A DNA stretch of 37,422 nt from Tsukamurella sp. M9C (GCF_020169415.1 NZ_JAIULG010000050.1:1-37422); one strand, 5' to 3'. Shown: positions 6,504-15,168, counted from the stretch's first letter. Notes: generated by a model from the sequence alone, not told the origin. Translations and numbers: made by a program.

Positions 6504-8057
6504 GTGACGGACGAGACCACGCCAGCAGCGGACACCGGCGAGACCGACGACGCGGCCGACCGGCTACAGGAGGCACAGACCATCGCGTACCCGAGCAGTT
6601 ACTCCGGGCGCCAGCGCAAGGCACCGGAACACGACCCGACGGTGGTGGTGCTGTTCGGCGCCACGGGCGACCTGTCGCGCCGGAAGCTGTTGTGCGGCCT
6701 CGGTTATCTCGCCGTCTCGGGGCTCGGCCCGGACATCCGGGTGATCGGCACCAGCCTGGACGAGATGGACGACGCCCAGTTCCGCGAGTTCGCCCGCACG
6801 GCGATCGACGACGTGGGCGCACGCAAGCTGACGCCCGAGCAGTGGGCGGAGTTCGAGCCCGACCTGTCGTACGTGAACACCACCGCCGGCCCGGAGGCGC
6901 TCGCTCGGGCCGTGGCGGAGAAGGAGCGCGAGCTCGGCGCCGACAAGGGCGTGCGCGTGCGCCGGCTGTTCTACCTGAGCGTGCCGCCGAAGGCGGCCAC
7001 CACCGTGATCGACACCCTCGCGAAGGCGGGCCTCACCGAGGGCTCGCGCGTGATCATGGAGAAGCCCTTCGGTGAGGATCTGGAGTCGGCGCTGGCGCTG
7101 AACGCGGAGGTGCACAAAACCTTCCGCGAGAAGCAGATCTTCCGCATCGACCACTTCCTCGGCAAAGAGGCGGCGCAGAACATCCTCGCGTTCCGCTTCG
7201 CCAACGGGCTGTTCGAGCCGATCTGGAACCGCAACTTCATCGATCACGTGCAGATCGACATCCCCGAGTCGCTGGGGCTCGACGCGCGCGCCGCGTTCTA
7301 CGAGCCGACCGGCGCCTACAAGGACATGGTGGTCACCCACCTCTTCCAGGTCATGGCGTTCGTCGCGATGGAGCCGCCCACCGCGCTCGAGCCGCGGGCG
7401 ATCTCCGAGGAGAAGAACAAGGTGTTCCGCTCGCTCGAACCCATCCACCCCGACGACGTGGTCCGCGGCCAGTACTCGGGCTACCGGCAGGAGAAGGGCG
7501 TCGATCCGGAGTCCGACACCGAGACCTTCATCGCCCTGAAGGCGCGCATCGACAACTGGCGCTGGGCCGGCGTGCCGTTCTACCTGCGCACGGGGAAGAA
7601 GCTGGCGCAGGGCATGCGGATCATCTCGATCGCCTTCAAGGAGGCGCCGAAGTCGATGTTCCCCGCCGGCTCGGGCATCGGCCAGCAGGGCCCGGACCAC
7701 CTGACCTTCGACCTCGCCGACGAGTCCAAGGTGTCGCTGAGCTTCTACGGCAAGCGCCCCGGCCCCGGCATGCGGCTGGAGAAGCTGTCCATGCAGTTCT
7801 CCACCGAGGAGACCGACCGCGCCGACGACGTGCTCGAGGCCTACGAGCGGCTGATCCTCGACGCCATGCACGGCGACCACACCCTGTTCACCACGGCCGA
7901 GGGCATCGAATCGCTGTGGGAGCGGTCCATCCCCCTGCTGGACGATCCGCCGCCGGTCAAGCTCTACGAGCCCGGCTCCTGGGGGCCGAACTCGATCCAC
8001 CAGCTGATCGCCCCGAACGCCTGGCGCCTGCCCTTCGAGCGCAACTGGCGCGACTGA
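6504..8057 (+). CDS. zwf: Glucose-6-phosphate dehydrogenase
   Basis: 517 residues; oxidises glucose-6-phosphate to 6-phosphogluconolactone with NADP+ (or F-type variants with NAD+), first step of the oxidative pentose phosphate pathway, cytosolic. The cofactor loop GATGDLSRRK starts at residue 52, and the substrate/catalytic motif RIDHFLGKE is at about 212-220. The length fits the family (about 480-515) apart from an acidic, probably disordered 40-residue N-terminal extension. GTG 6504 is chosen; an AACGAT hexamer 6 nt upstream could be a weak -10 for a leaderless mRNA. The usual partners (tkt, tal, opcA, pgl) are not adjacent, so this is probably an additional zwf paralogue outside the main pentose phosphate operon. 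Confidence 0.93.
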   Translation: MTDETTPAADTGETDDAADRLQEAQTIAYPSSYSGRQRKAPEHDPTVVVLFGATGDLSRRKLLCGLGYLAVSGLGPDIRVIGTSLDEMDDAQFREFARTAIDDVGARKLTPEQWAEFEPDLSYVNTTAGPEALARAVAEKERELGADKGVRVRRLFYLSVPPKAATTVIDTLAKAGLTEGSRVIMEKPFGEDLESALALNAEVHKTFREKQIFRIDHFLGKEAAQNILAFRFANGLFEPIWNRNFIDHVQIDIPESLGLDARAAFYEPTGAYKDMVVTHLFQVMAFVAMEPPTALEPRAISEEKNKVFRSLEPIHPDDVVRGQYSGYRQEKGVDPESDTETFIALKARIDNWRWAGVPFYLRTGKKLAQGMRIISIAFKEAPKSMFPAGSGIGQQGPDHLTFDLADESKVSLSFYGKRPGPGMRLEKLSMQFSTEETDRADDVLEAYERLILDAMHGDHTLFTTAEGIESLWERSIPLLDDPPPVKLYEPGSWGPNSIHQLIAPNAWRLPFERNWRD

Positions 8058-8060
8058 GCG

Positions 8061-8957
8061 CTACGCGCGCGGGTGCGCCTGCTCGTGCGCGGCGCGCAGC
8101 CGGGCGACGGAGACGTGCGTGTAGAGCTGCGTCGTCGCCAGCGAGCTGTGGCCCAGGAGTTCCTGCACGACGCGCAGGTCCGCGCCTCCGTCGAGCAGGT
8201 GGGTGGCGGCGGTGTGCCGGAGGCCGTGCGGCGCCACCTCGCGCCCGCCCGGCACCGACCCGGTGACCTGGTGCACGACGGTCCGCGCCTGCCGCGGGTC
8301 GAGCCGCCCGCCGCGCGCCCCGAGGAACAGGGCGGTGCCGGAGCGCTCGGCGACGAGGGTGGGCCGGGCCTCGTCGAGCCAGCGCCGCAGGGCCGCGGCG
8401 GCGGGTGCGCCGAAGGGCACCGTCCGCTCCTTGTCGCCCTTACCGATCACGGTGAGCACGCGCCGGCCGTGGTCGACGGACCCCAGGTCGAGCCCGCACA
8501 GCTCGCTCACGCGGATCCCCGTGGCGTAGAGGGTCTCCGCGATCGCGAGGTCGCGGACCGCGAGGGGGTCGCCCTCCGCCGCGCCGGAGGCGGCGTTGCG
8601 CAGCGCCTGTCCGGCATCGTCGGAGGAGAGCACCGCGGGCAGGGTGCGGTGCGCGCGTGGGGCTTTGAGCCGGACCCCGGGGTCGGCGTCGAGGTGGCCC
8701 CGTCGGGCGGCCCAGGCGGTGTACGTGCGGGCCGACGAGGCCTGTCGCGCGAGGGTGGTCCGGGCGGCGCCGGACGCGGCCCGCTCCCCCAGCCAGGCCC
8801 GCAGCGTCGCGAGGTCCAGACGGTCCGCCGCCACCCCGCGCTCCGCGGCGAAGGCGAGCAGGGCGGTGAGATCGGCGAGGTACGCGCGCACGGTGTGCTC
8901 GCTGCGGCCGCGCTCGAGCCGCAGGTACGTCTCGTACTCCGCCAGCGCCTCGCTCAT
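8061..8957 (-). CDS. xerC: Tyrosine recombinase XerC
   Basis: 298 residues, the normal XerC length. Catalytic residues are all present: Arg149 ('GIRVSEL'), Lys173 ('GKGDKER'), His244 and Arg247 ('HGLRH'), His270 ('LGHSS') and the nucleophile Tyr279. The N-terminal 90 residues form the SAM-like core-binding domain. With XerD it resolves chromosome dimers at dif near the terminus. Neighbouring comM/dprA a few kb away reproduces the mycobacterial xerC context (Rv2894c). It converges on zwf with only 3 bp between stops and no room for a separate terminator. ATG 8957 has a TAGGGT box 6 nt upstream. Confidence 0.93.
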   Translation of the reverse strand: MSEALAEYETYLRLERGRSEHTVRAYLADLTALLAFAAERGVAADRLDLATLRAWLGERAASGAARTTLARQASSARTYTAWAARRGHLDADPGVRLKAPRAHRTLPAVLSSDDAGQALRNAASGAAEGDPLAVRDLAIAETLYATGIRVSELCGLDLGSVDHGRRVLTVIGKGDKERTVPFGAPAAAALRRWLDEARPTLVAERSGTALFLGARGGRLDPRQARTVVHQVTGSVPGGREVAPHGLRHTAATHLLDGGADLRVVQELLGHSSLATTQLYTHVSVARLRAAHEQAHPRA

Positions 8958-8963
8958 ACCCCC

Positions 8964-8969
8964 ACCCTA
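8964..8969 (-). promoter_or_regulatory. -10 box TAGGGT for a leaderless xerC mRNA
   Basis: TAGGGT on the minus strand, 6 nt before the xerC ATG at 8957. No convincing -35. Confidence 0.45.
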
Positions 8970-8995
8970 GGACGCTCATGCCCCGCCAGCCTCGA

Positions 8996-9052
8996 TTGAA
9001 CGACGTTATGGAGAGGAGAATCGCAGGTGGGGATCTCCAAAACAGCGTTCAA
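8996..9052 (-). terminator. Large imperfect hairpin at the 3' end of the symporter gene
   Basis: 19-nt arms at 8996-9014 and 9034-9052 pair at 16 of 19 positions (both begin TTGAACG read inward on one strand or the other). The right arm includes the symporter stop codon (9049-9051). It probably terminates the metQNI-symporter operon before xerC. No U-tract, as is common for actinobacterial terminators. Confidence 0.55.
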
Positions 9053-10335
9053 ACGGGCAGGGGCGCGTGCGCGGTCTCGCGGCAGCGGTGGACCACGGGC
9101 AGGGCGACGAGGTGGAGCACCACCAGGTAGACCGGGAAGGCGAGGTCGAGGCCGCGCTCGTGCAGCGCGGTGCCGATGGCGGGGATCGTGCCGCCGAAGA
9201 TCGCGGTCGCGAGGGCGAAGGCGGTGCCGGTGGCGAGCACGCGGATCCGGGCCGGGAACATCTCCGCGAGGGCGGTGCCGAGGCTCGCCATCATGAGCGC
9301 GGTGATCACCATGCCGGCGCACTGCACGGCGAGCACCGTGACGAATGCGCCCGAGAGCGCGAGGAACAGCGGGATCGTCGCCACCGCCCCGACGACGAGG
9401 AAGGCGTACATCAGGGGCTTGCGGCCGATCCGGTCGGAGAGCAGGCCGAGCGGGATCTGGACGAGGCCGTAGACGATGAAGGCGATCGCCGAGACGGTCA
9501 CGGCGCTCTCCTTGTTCAGCCCCTCGGTGAGGATCGCCCACGTGGGCACGAACGTGCTCCACGCGTAGAAGACCGCGGCCGTCGTCGAGGCGAGGACGAA
9601 GGCGCGACCGAAGTCGGCGCGGTGGCCGGTGAGGATCTCGCGGTACGGGTTCGTCCCGACGGACGCCCCGGGATCGGCGAGGGTCTCCGCGGCGCTGCGC
9701 CGGATCCACCAGGCGACCACCGCGAGGACGGCGCCGAGGAGGAACGGGACGCGCCACGCCCAGTCCGCCATCGCGTCCGCGCCGACGGTCCCGACCAGCA
9801 GCGTGATGGCGAGCAGGCACAGCACCTTGCCGAGGCTGGAGCCCACGTTGACGATGCTCCCGTACGCGCCGCGGCGGTCGCCGGGGGCGGACTCGACGAG
9901 GAAGGCGGTCGCGGTGGAGAGCTCGCCGCCGGTCGACAGGCCCTGGATCAGGCGCGCCACCACGAGGATCACCGGGGCGAGCACGCCCACCTGCGCGTAC
10001 GTCGGGGCGACGCCGATGAGCAGGCTGCCCAGCCCCATCATCGCGACGCCGACGGCCAGCGTCGGCCTGCGCCCGTACCGGTCCGCCATCCGGCCCATCA
10101 GGACGCCGCCGATCGGCCGCGCGAGGAAGCCCACCGCGAACACGGTGAAGGTCGCCAGCAGCGGCACCACCGACTCCGCGTCGCCCGGGAAGAACTGGCG
10201 GGAGAAGTAGATGGCGAGGAAGGAGTAGGCGCTCCAGTCGAAGTACTCGACGAGGTGCCCCACCGTCCCGGTGAGGATCTGCGTGCGCCGATTCGGTCCC
10301 GTCGCGGGCGACGTGACCGTGCCGGTCTCAGTCAC
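9049..10335 (-). CDS. MFS transporter, metabolite:H+ symporter (MHS) family
   Basis: 428 residues with 12 predicted helices. Family landmarks: 'GHLVEYFDWSAYSF' near residue 27, 'FLARPIGGVLMGRMADRYGRRP' near 70-91, 'RLIQGLSTGGE' near 127-137, and a second 'GLLSDRIGRKP' in the C-terminal half. MHS members import organic acids, proline/betaine or shikimate with protons. GTG 10335 overlaps the end of metI by 8 bp, so it is translated as part of the methionine-transport operon. That arrangement suggests a substrate tied to methionine or sulfur metabolism, but this is inference. Confidence 0.85.
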   Translation of the reverse strand: MTETGTVTSPATGPNRRTQILTGTVGHLVEYFDWSAYSFLAIYFSRQFFPGDAESVVPLLATFTVFAVGFLARPIGGVLMGRMADRYGRRPTLAVGVAMMGLGSLLIGVAPTYAQVGVLAPVILVVARLIQGLSTGGELSTATAFLVESAPGDRRGAYGSIVNVGSSLGKVLCLLAITLLVGTVGADAMADWAWRVPFLLGAVLAVVAWWIRRSAAETLADPGASVGTNPYREILTGHRADFGRAFVLASTTAAVFYAWSTFVPTWAILTEGLNKESAVTVSAIAFIVYGLVQIPLGLLSDRIGRKPLMYAFLVVGAVATIPLFLALSGAFVTVLAVQCAGMVITALMMASLGTALAEMFPARIRVLATGTAFALATAIFGGTIPAIGTALHERGLDLAFPVYLVVLHLVALPVVHRCRETAHAPLPV

Positions 10336-11014
10336 GGTGCTGCAACCGGCGGGAGAGCCAGTTGCCGAAGAACTGCGCGATCTGCACCACGACGATGAGC
10401 ACCACGATCACGACCAGCGTGAGCTGCCAGTTGTTCTGCTGGTAGCCGTACTGGCGGGCGAAGTCGCCCAGGCCGCCGCCGCCGACGTAGCCGGCCATGG
10501 CCGACATGTCGACCACCGCGACGAACATGAACGTGTAGCCCAGGGTGAGCGGCGCGAGGCCCTCCGGGATGACGACGGTCGCGAGGGTGCGGACCTTGCT
10601 CGCCCCCATCGACCGCGCGGCCTCGACGACGCCGGGATCGACGGTCACGAGGTTCTGCTCGACGACGCGGCCGATCACGAAGGTCGCCATCACCGTCATC
10701 GCGAAGGCCGCGGCCTCCACGCCGATCCGGGTGCCGATCACCTCCTTGGTGATCGGCGCGATCGCCGTGATGAAGATGATGAACGGGATGGGCCGGATGA
10801 TGTTGACCAGCACGTTGAGCACCGAGAACACCGCGCGATTGGCGAGCAGGTTGCCGGGCCGGGTGGCGTAGAGCAGCGTGCCGTAGACGAGCCCCAGCAG
10901 GCCGCCGACGACCATCGTGATGCCGACCAGGCGGACGGTCTCGCCGATGGCGTCGATGAAGACGTCCTGCGTCCCGGGCGGGAAGACGTCGTCGAGGAAG
11001 GTCGGGTAGGTCAT
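10328..11014 (-). CDS. metI: Methionine ABC transporter permease MetI
   Basis: 228 residues, about five to six membrane helices. The EAA loop that docks on the ATPase is visible as 'EAARSMGASKVRTLATVVIPEG' in two parts around residues 133-154. MetI dimerises with two MetN subunits in the inner membrane to import methionine (often also D-methionine). Its ATG at 11014 overlaps the metN stop by 4 bp, and its own stop lies inside the start region of the downstream symporter gene. Confidence 0.93.
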   Translation of the reverse strand: MTYPTFLDDVFPPGTQDVFIDAIGETVRLVGITMVVGGLLGLVYGTLLYATRPGNLLANRAVFSVLNVLVNIIRPIPFIIFITAIAPITKEVIGTRIGVEAAAFAMTVMATFVIGRVVEQNLVTVDPGVVEAARSMGASKVRTLATVVIPEGLAPLTLGYTFMFVAVVDMSAMAGYVGGGGLGDFARQYGYQQNNWQLTLVVIVVLIVVVQIAQFFGNWLSRRLQHRD

Positions 11015-12057
11015 CGCACGATCTCCTGACCGGTCTGCGGGTCCTTGACGTGCGCGAGGGCTCCGAGCTGCGCGACCGCCGCGGCGACGGCGGCCTCGTC
11101 GCCCGTCACCGAGTAGGTCAGCGAGCCGAACGGGCGGCCGCCGACCTCGGCGACGCCGCCGTAGAGCACGCGCGCGCCGGTGCCGTGCGCGGCGAAGACC
11201 TCCGCCGCGTCGAGGGCGTCGGGCTCGTCCCGCACGTCGACGGTGACGACGGTGCCGGGTCGGGCCGCGTGCAGGCGCTGCAGCGTCTCCGGGGTGACGT
11301 CGTCGCCGACGGCCGCGTGGACCAGCGACGTGGTCGCGGGCGACGTGGGCGCGGCGAAGACGTCGTACACCGGGCCGTAGTCCACGAGCTTGCCGTGATC
11401 GAGCACCGCGACGGTGTCGCAGATGCGGCGGATCACGTCCATCTCGTGGGTGATCACGACGATGGTGGTGCCGAACTCGCGGTTGACCCGCAGCAGCAGG
11501 TCGAGGACCTCGCTGGTGGTGCCCGGGTCGAGCGCGCTGGTGGCCTCGTCCGCGAGCAGGATCTTCGGGTTCCGGGCCAGGGCGCGGGCGATGCCGACGC
11601 GCTGACTCTGCCCCCCGGACAGCTTGTTCGGGTACTGCTTCGCCTTGTCGCCGATGCCGACGAAGTCGAGCAGCTCCGCGACGCGCGTGCGGCGCTCGTC
11701 CTTCGACAGGTCCCCCAGCGTGAGCGGGTACTCGACGTTCCCCGCCACCGTCCGCGAGTTCATGAGGTTGAACCGCTGGAAGATCATGCCCACCTGGGCG
11801 CGCAGCTTCTGCAGGTCCCGCTCGCCGAGCGTGCCCACCACGGTGTCGAGCACGCGCACCTCGCCGGAGGTGGTGGACTCGAGGCCGTTGATGGTGCGGA
11901 TCAGCGTCGACTTGCCGGCGCCGGACTGCCCGATCACGCCGGTGATCGATCCCTCGGGGATCGCGAAGCTGACGCCGTCGAGCGCCTTCGTCGTGCCGAA
12001 ATCCCGGGTGGTGTCGCGGAACTCGATCGCCACCCGGGTATCGGTCGCGCTACTCAC
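11011..12057 (-). CDS. metN: Methionine ABC transporter ATPase MetN
   Basis: 348 residues. ABC ATPase core with Walker A GQSGAGKST at 43-51, Q-loop near 94, signature LSGGQSQ at 146-152, Walker B ILLADE at 166-171 and switch His near 203. Residues about 265-345 form a NIL (ferredoxin-like) domain, which in MetN binds methionine and blocks transport when internal methionine is high. GTG 12057 overlaps the metQ stop by 4 bp. Length is that of full MetN, so the feedback domain is complete. Confidence 0.94.
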   Translation of the reverse strand: MSSATDTRVAIEFRDTTRDFGTTKALDGVSFAIPEGSITGVIGQSGAGKSTLIRTINGLESTTSGEVRVLDTVVGTLGERDLQKLRAQVGMIFQRFNLMNSRTVAGNVEYPLTLGDLSKDERRTRVAELLDFVGIGDKAKQYPNKLSGGQSQRVGIARALARNPKILLADEATSALDPGTTSEVLDLLLRVNREFGTTIVVITHEMDVIRRICDTVAVLDHGKLVDYGPVYDVFAAPTSPATTSLVHAAVGDDVTPETLQRLHAARPGTVVTVDVRDEPDALDAAEVFAAHGTGARVLYGGVAEVGGRPFGSLTYSVTGDEAAVAAAVAQLGALAHVKDPQTGQEIVR

Positions 12058-12929
12058 TTGCCGCGGGCCTTGACCTGCTCCTGCAGCTTGACCGTGATCT
12101 GCTGCAGCTCGTTCGCGGGCTTCTGGATGAGGATGAACGTGTCGCCCTTGTCCTTGCGCAGCGCCTCGACGACCTTCTGGTCCTGGTACAGCTTGGCCAG
12201 CTGCAGGTACTTCGGGTTGTCCTTGTCGGCTTCGCGGACGACGAAGGCGTTGATGTAGGGCTCCGACGCCGGGTTGGCCGGGTCGTCCTTGGCGATGATC
12301 AGGTCCTTGCCGAGCTTGGCGTTCTCGGCCGGATCGTTGTTGACGACGGCGCCGTCGACGCTGTCGAGGCTCAGCGCGGTCTGGTTGGCGTCCACCGTCT
12401 TGACGGTGACCTTCGACGCGGCGGTGTCGATGTCGGCCGGCGTGACGAACGGGTTCTGCTCGACCTTGAACTTCACGAGGCCGGCCGAGTACAGCACGAG
12501 CAGCGCGCGGGAGAGGTTGGTCGGATCGTCCGGGACGACGATGGTGCCGCCCTGCGGGATGTCGGCCACCGACTTGTGCTTCTTCGAGTACAGCGGCAGC
12601 GGGTAGATCGCGGTCGCGCCGATCGGCACCAGCTTGGTGTTGTTCTTGGCGTTGTAGTCGGCCAGGAACAGCAGGTGCTGGTACTCGTTGATGTTCAGGT
12701 CGCCGTCGTTGAGCGCGGCGTTGGGCTGCTTGTAGTCGCTGAAGTTCTTCAGCTCCACGTCGATGCCCTGGTCCTTCGCGAGGCCCTTGTAGACCTGCCA
12801 GAACGCCTGGGCACCGTCGGTCACGCCGATGGTGACGGCGTCACTGCTCGAGCTCGAGCCGCACGCGGCGACACCCGAGGCGAGGGCGATGGGCACGACC
12901 AGGGCGAGCGCGAAACGCTTCATCTTCAC
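12054..12929 (-). CDS. metQ: Methionine-binding lipoprotein MetQ (NlpA family)
   Basis: 291 residues if started at GTG 12929; an ATG two codons later (12923) is equally possible. GTG 12929 is preferred because a GGAG lies 10 nt upstream. The signal peptide ends in lipobox V-A-A-C, so the mature protein is anchored by lipidated Cys, followed by a Ser-rich linker. The rest is a type II binding-protein fold of the MetQ/NlpA family, with landmarks 'NEYQHLLFL', 'IYPLPLYSKKHKS' and 'IVVPDDPTNLSRALL'. It captures methionine outside the membrane and delivers it to MetI/MetN. First gene of the four-gene operon. Confidence 0.93.
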   Translation of the reverse strand: MKMKRFALALVVPIALASGVAACGSSSSSDAVTIGVTDGAQAFWQVYKGLAKDQGIDVELKNFSDYKQPNAALNDGDLNINEYQHLLFLADYNAKNNTKLVPIGATAIYPLPLYSKKHKSVADIPQGGTIVVPDDPTNLSRALLVLYSAGLVKFKVEQNPFVTPADIDTAASKVTVKTVDANQTALSLDSVDGAVVNNDPAENAKLGKDLIIAKDDPANPASEPYINAFVVREADKDNPKYLQLAKLYQDQKVVEALRKDKGDTFILIQKPANELQQITVKLQEQVKARGK

Positions 12930-12982
12930 GGTTGATGTTCTCCAACTCGACGGCACCGGGGATCTCCCAGCTGCGTGAACGA

Positions 12983-13012
12983 TACCTACTGGTTAGTACA
13001 TCGGTGGGACAA
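12983..13012 (-). promoter_or_regulatory. metQ promoter with a dyad operator in the spacer
   Basis: On the minus strand: -35 TTGTCC (13012-13007), 18-bp spacer, -10 TAGGTA (12988-12983). The spacer/-10 border holds the dyad TACT-GGTT-AGTA (12987-12998), a spacing seen in TetR-family operators. The expected 5' UTR is about 48 nt, too short for a SAM riboswitch, so control by a repressor at the dyad is more likely. Confidence 0.5.
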
Positions 13013-13143
13013 GCGCGCGGTTGGGCTCGGCGCGCGGTTCCGTGACCAGGTTCGACGGTCCGCCGCCGGTTTCGCTCATGAGTGCACCGAATGATCGGCC
13101 GCCCCCGGACGGGCGCATCGGACCGGATCGATCACGAATCGAG

Positions 13144-13196
13144 AAGCCCGCCCTGTCGGCCGCTCGTAGTCTCGGTGGTGAACCCGAGGACCACCG
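13144..13196 (+). promoter_or_regulatory. Promoter and 5' UTR hairpin of the YdeI-type gene
   Basis: TAGTCT at 13167-13172 fits the TANNNT -10 consensus; no good -35 is seen around 13144. The UTR contains arms CGGTGGT (13173-13179) and ACCACCG (13190-13196), just before the AGGAG ribosome-binding site. Confidence 0.35.
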
Positions 13197-13209
13197 CGAG
13201 GAGAGCACC

Positions 13210-13761
13210 ATGACCGCCCGCAGCGCCACCGCCGTCCGCTTCACCGCCACCGCCGAGCTGCTCGGCGAGCGGACCCTCGTCCGGCTGCCCGCCGAGGCCA
13301 GCGCGGCGCTCCCGTCGCGCGGCCAGGTCGCCGTGACCGGCACCCTCGACGGCGGGGACTTCCGCACCGTCGTCGAGCCGGACGGCCGCAAGGGGCACTG
13401 GATCGCCCTCGACGACGCCCCGGTCGAGGCAGGAGACGAGGTCGCCCTGGACCTCGTGCCGACGAAGGAGTGGCCGGAGCCGACGGTGCCCGACGACCTG
13501 CGGGCGGCCCTCGACGGTGCGCCGGACACCGCCGACGTGTGGAGCGACATCACGCCGATGGCCCGGTGGGAGTGGGTCCGGTGGATCGGCGCCACGAAGA
13601 ACCCGGCGACCCGGGCCAAGCGCGTGGACGTGACGATCTCCAAGATGCGCTCGGGCAAGCGCCGGCCGTGCTGCTTCGATCTCGCCTCGTGCACCGATCC
13701 TGAGCTGATGAAGAACGGCGAGCTGATCGCGCCCGAGGACGCGGCGCTCCGCCCGGCGTAG
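13210..13761 (+). CDS. YdeI/OmpD-associated (DUF1905) family protein
   Basis: 183 residues. Residues 1-85 fit the DUF1905 beta-barrel-like domain ('GRKGHWIALDD' near 60), and residues 95-165 fit the C-terminal YdeI/Omdp domain, whose hallmark 'WIGATKNPATRAKR' and 'MRSGKRRPCC' run at about 122-155. Members were linked to bacteriocin protection or polymyxin tolerance in Enterobacteria, but their molecular role in actinobacteria is not established. ATG 13210 is preceded by AGGAG at a good distance. It faces the mechanosensitive-like gene and shares its terminator. Confidence 0.8.
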   Translation: MTARSATAVRFTATAELLGERTLVRLPAEASAALPSRGQVAVTGTLDGGDFRTVVEPDGRKGHWIALDDAPVEAGDEVALDLVPTKEWPEPTVPDDLRAALDGAPDTADVWSDITPMARWEWVRWIGATKNPATRAKRVDVTISKMRSGKRRPCCFDLASCTDPELMKNGELIAPEDAALRPA

Positions 13762-13775
13762 CCCCCCGAACGCCG

Positions 13776-13812
13776 CACCGGCCGGTCCGCGAGATGCGCG
13801 GGCCGGCCGGTG
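13776..13812. terminator. Bidirectional terminator between convergent genes
   Basis: 16-bp stem with a single G.U wobble: left arm 13776-13791, loop AGATG, right arm 13797-13812 (CACCGGCCGG... / ...CCGGCCGGTG). It lies 14 bp after the plus-strand stop (13761) and 15 bp from the minus-strand stop (13828). Confidence 0.8.
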
Positions 13813-13827
13813 AGCGGTCGTTCGGAT

Positions 13828-15168
13828 TCAGTTTTGGGGTGGCTGCTGTCCGCCCGGGCGACCCGGATCCTGGGGGTCCGGGCCGGGCCAGCGCTCGGGG
13901 TCGGGTCCCGGCTGCCAGCCCTGCTGCCACCCCTGCGGCTCGGCGCCGGGATGGCCGGCGTGCTGCCCGGTGTGGGTGGTCTCGCCCGGCTGCCGCGCCG
14001 GAGGCTCGGGGACCTGCCGGTTCCAGGCGTCGGGCCCGCTCTGCCACCCCTGTGGGTCGACGCCCTGCTGCCACGCCGGCGATTGGCTCGGGGCGCTGTG
14101 CTGCGGCGCCCGGCCGCCGTACTGGTGCTGCCCGGGTTGGTGCTGGCCCGCGGGCTGCGCGGGCAGTCCGACGGTGGGCGGCTGCCCACCCTGCGCGACG
14201 TGTTCGCCGGTGCCGGGCGCGGCCTGCGGCACCGCCTGGGTCGCCTGCGCGGACAACGGGGGCTGCCCGGACAGCGGCGCCTGCGGGGCTTGGGGCGGCA
14301 GCGGGGCCTGGTAGCTCTGGGCCTGGTAGCTCTGGGCCTGATAGGCCTGGCCCTGGTAGGCCGCCTGCGCCAGGGGCTGCTCCCCCGGTGCCGGCTGCGC
14401 CGTCGAAGGCTGCCCCGTCGCCTGCCCCGCCGGGCTCTGGGCCCTACTGGTGCGGGCGGCCTCCTTCGCGGCCTCCTCGCGCTCGGCGCGTCGGGCCGGG
14501 ATCTCGGTCTCGACCTTGCTCAGCCAGCCGTCCCAGCGCTGCTGCATCGGCTTCACCAGTCCGCCGCCGACGCCCACGACGATGACGCCGCCGATCGTGG
14601 CGAGCACGGCGACGAGGACGGGGGTGGTGACCGTGGTGGCGACGCCGATCTGGTTCAGTGCCGCGATGATGCCCGCACCCCAGATGAAGAGCGAGGCGAT
14701 GGTCGCGAGCAGCGGGCCGTAGGAGGCGCTGCCGAGCGCGCCGCCGACGATGTCCTTCACCGCCTTCGCGATCGCGGCGACGATCACGATGATGAGGATC
14801 GCGACGAACAGCTTGGGCAGCCACGCGACGAACCGGGACAACAGGTCCCCGATCGGATTGGGGCCGAAGACCCCGATCGCGAGCTGCAGCGTGATGAGCA
14901 GGACCGCGTAGTAGACGACCTTGGCGAGCAGGGTCGAGGCGTCGTAGTCGCTCTTGGCGAGGACACCCTGCAGGCCGCTGCGCTCGGCGAGCCGGTCGAA
15001 GCCGACCTTGGCGAGGATCTTCGCGATGATCTTGGACAGGATCTTCGCGACGATCCAGCCGATGATCAGGATGACCAGGAAGGCGGCAAGTTTGGGAACG
15101 AAGGTCGCGACGGAGCTCCAGGCGTCCGAGAGCCCGGCCCCGTAGTCGATGGCGAGTTGGGAGGTCAT
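13828..15168 (-). CDS. Mechanosensitive-channel-like membrane protein with Gln/Pro-rich tail
   Basis: 446 residues. Residues 1-225 hold four to five helices of the 'conserved TM helix' (CmpX/MscS-related) type: 'FLVILIIGWIVAKILSKI' near 35-52, a loop 'GFDRLAERSGLQGVL', then helices at about 82-102, 115-135, 155-175 and 185-210. No MscS beta domain follows. Instead residues 230-446 are a cytoplasmic, low-complexity tail rich in Gln, Pro, Ala and Gly, with 'YQAQS' repeats and a Trp/Gln/Pro-rich end. Start ATG 15168 has AGGTG at a good distance. Possible role in osmotic adaptation; the tail's function is unknown. Confidence 0.72.
   Translation of the reverse strand: MTSQLAIDYGAGLSDAWSSVATFVPKLAAFLVILIIGWIVAKILSKIIAKILAKVGFDRLAERSGLQGVLAKSDYDASTLLAKVVYYAVLLITLQLAIGVFGPNPIGDLLSRFVAWLPKLFVAILIIVIVAAIAKAVKDIVGGALGSASYGPLLATIASLFIWGAGIIAALNQIGVATTVTTPVLVAVLATIGGVIVVGVGGGLVKPMQQRWDGWLSKVETEIPARRAEREEAAKEAARTSRAQSPAGQATGQPSTAQPAPGEQPLAQAAYQGQAYQAQSYQAQSYQAPLPPQAPQAPLSGQPPLSAQATQAVPQAAPGTGEHVAQGGQPPTVGLPAQPAGQHQPGQHQYGGRAPQHSAPSQSPAWQQGVDPQGWQSGPDAWNRQVPEPPARQPGETTHTGQHAGHPGAEPQGWQQGWQPGPDPERWPGPDPQDPGRPGGQQPPQN
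14308..14367 (-). repeat. Four tandem 15-bp units inside the Gln/Pro-rich tail
   Basis: Two identical units (14308-14322, 14323-14337) and two diverged ones (14338-14352, 14353-14367) of CTGGTAGCTCTGGGC. In frame, each encodes one Y-Q-A-Q-S type repeat, so copy-number change would keep the frame. Confidence 0.75.

Noticed and set aside
12930-12990. SAM riboswitch upstream of metQ
   Set aside because: The predicted leader is only about 48 nt and no SAM-I, SAM-II or SAM-IV core could be folded by eye.
14308-14367. CRISPR-like short repeats
   Set aside because: Tandem in-frame 15-bp units without spacers, encoding part of a protein tail.
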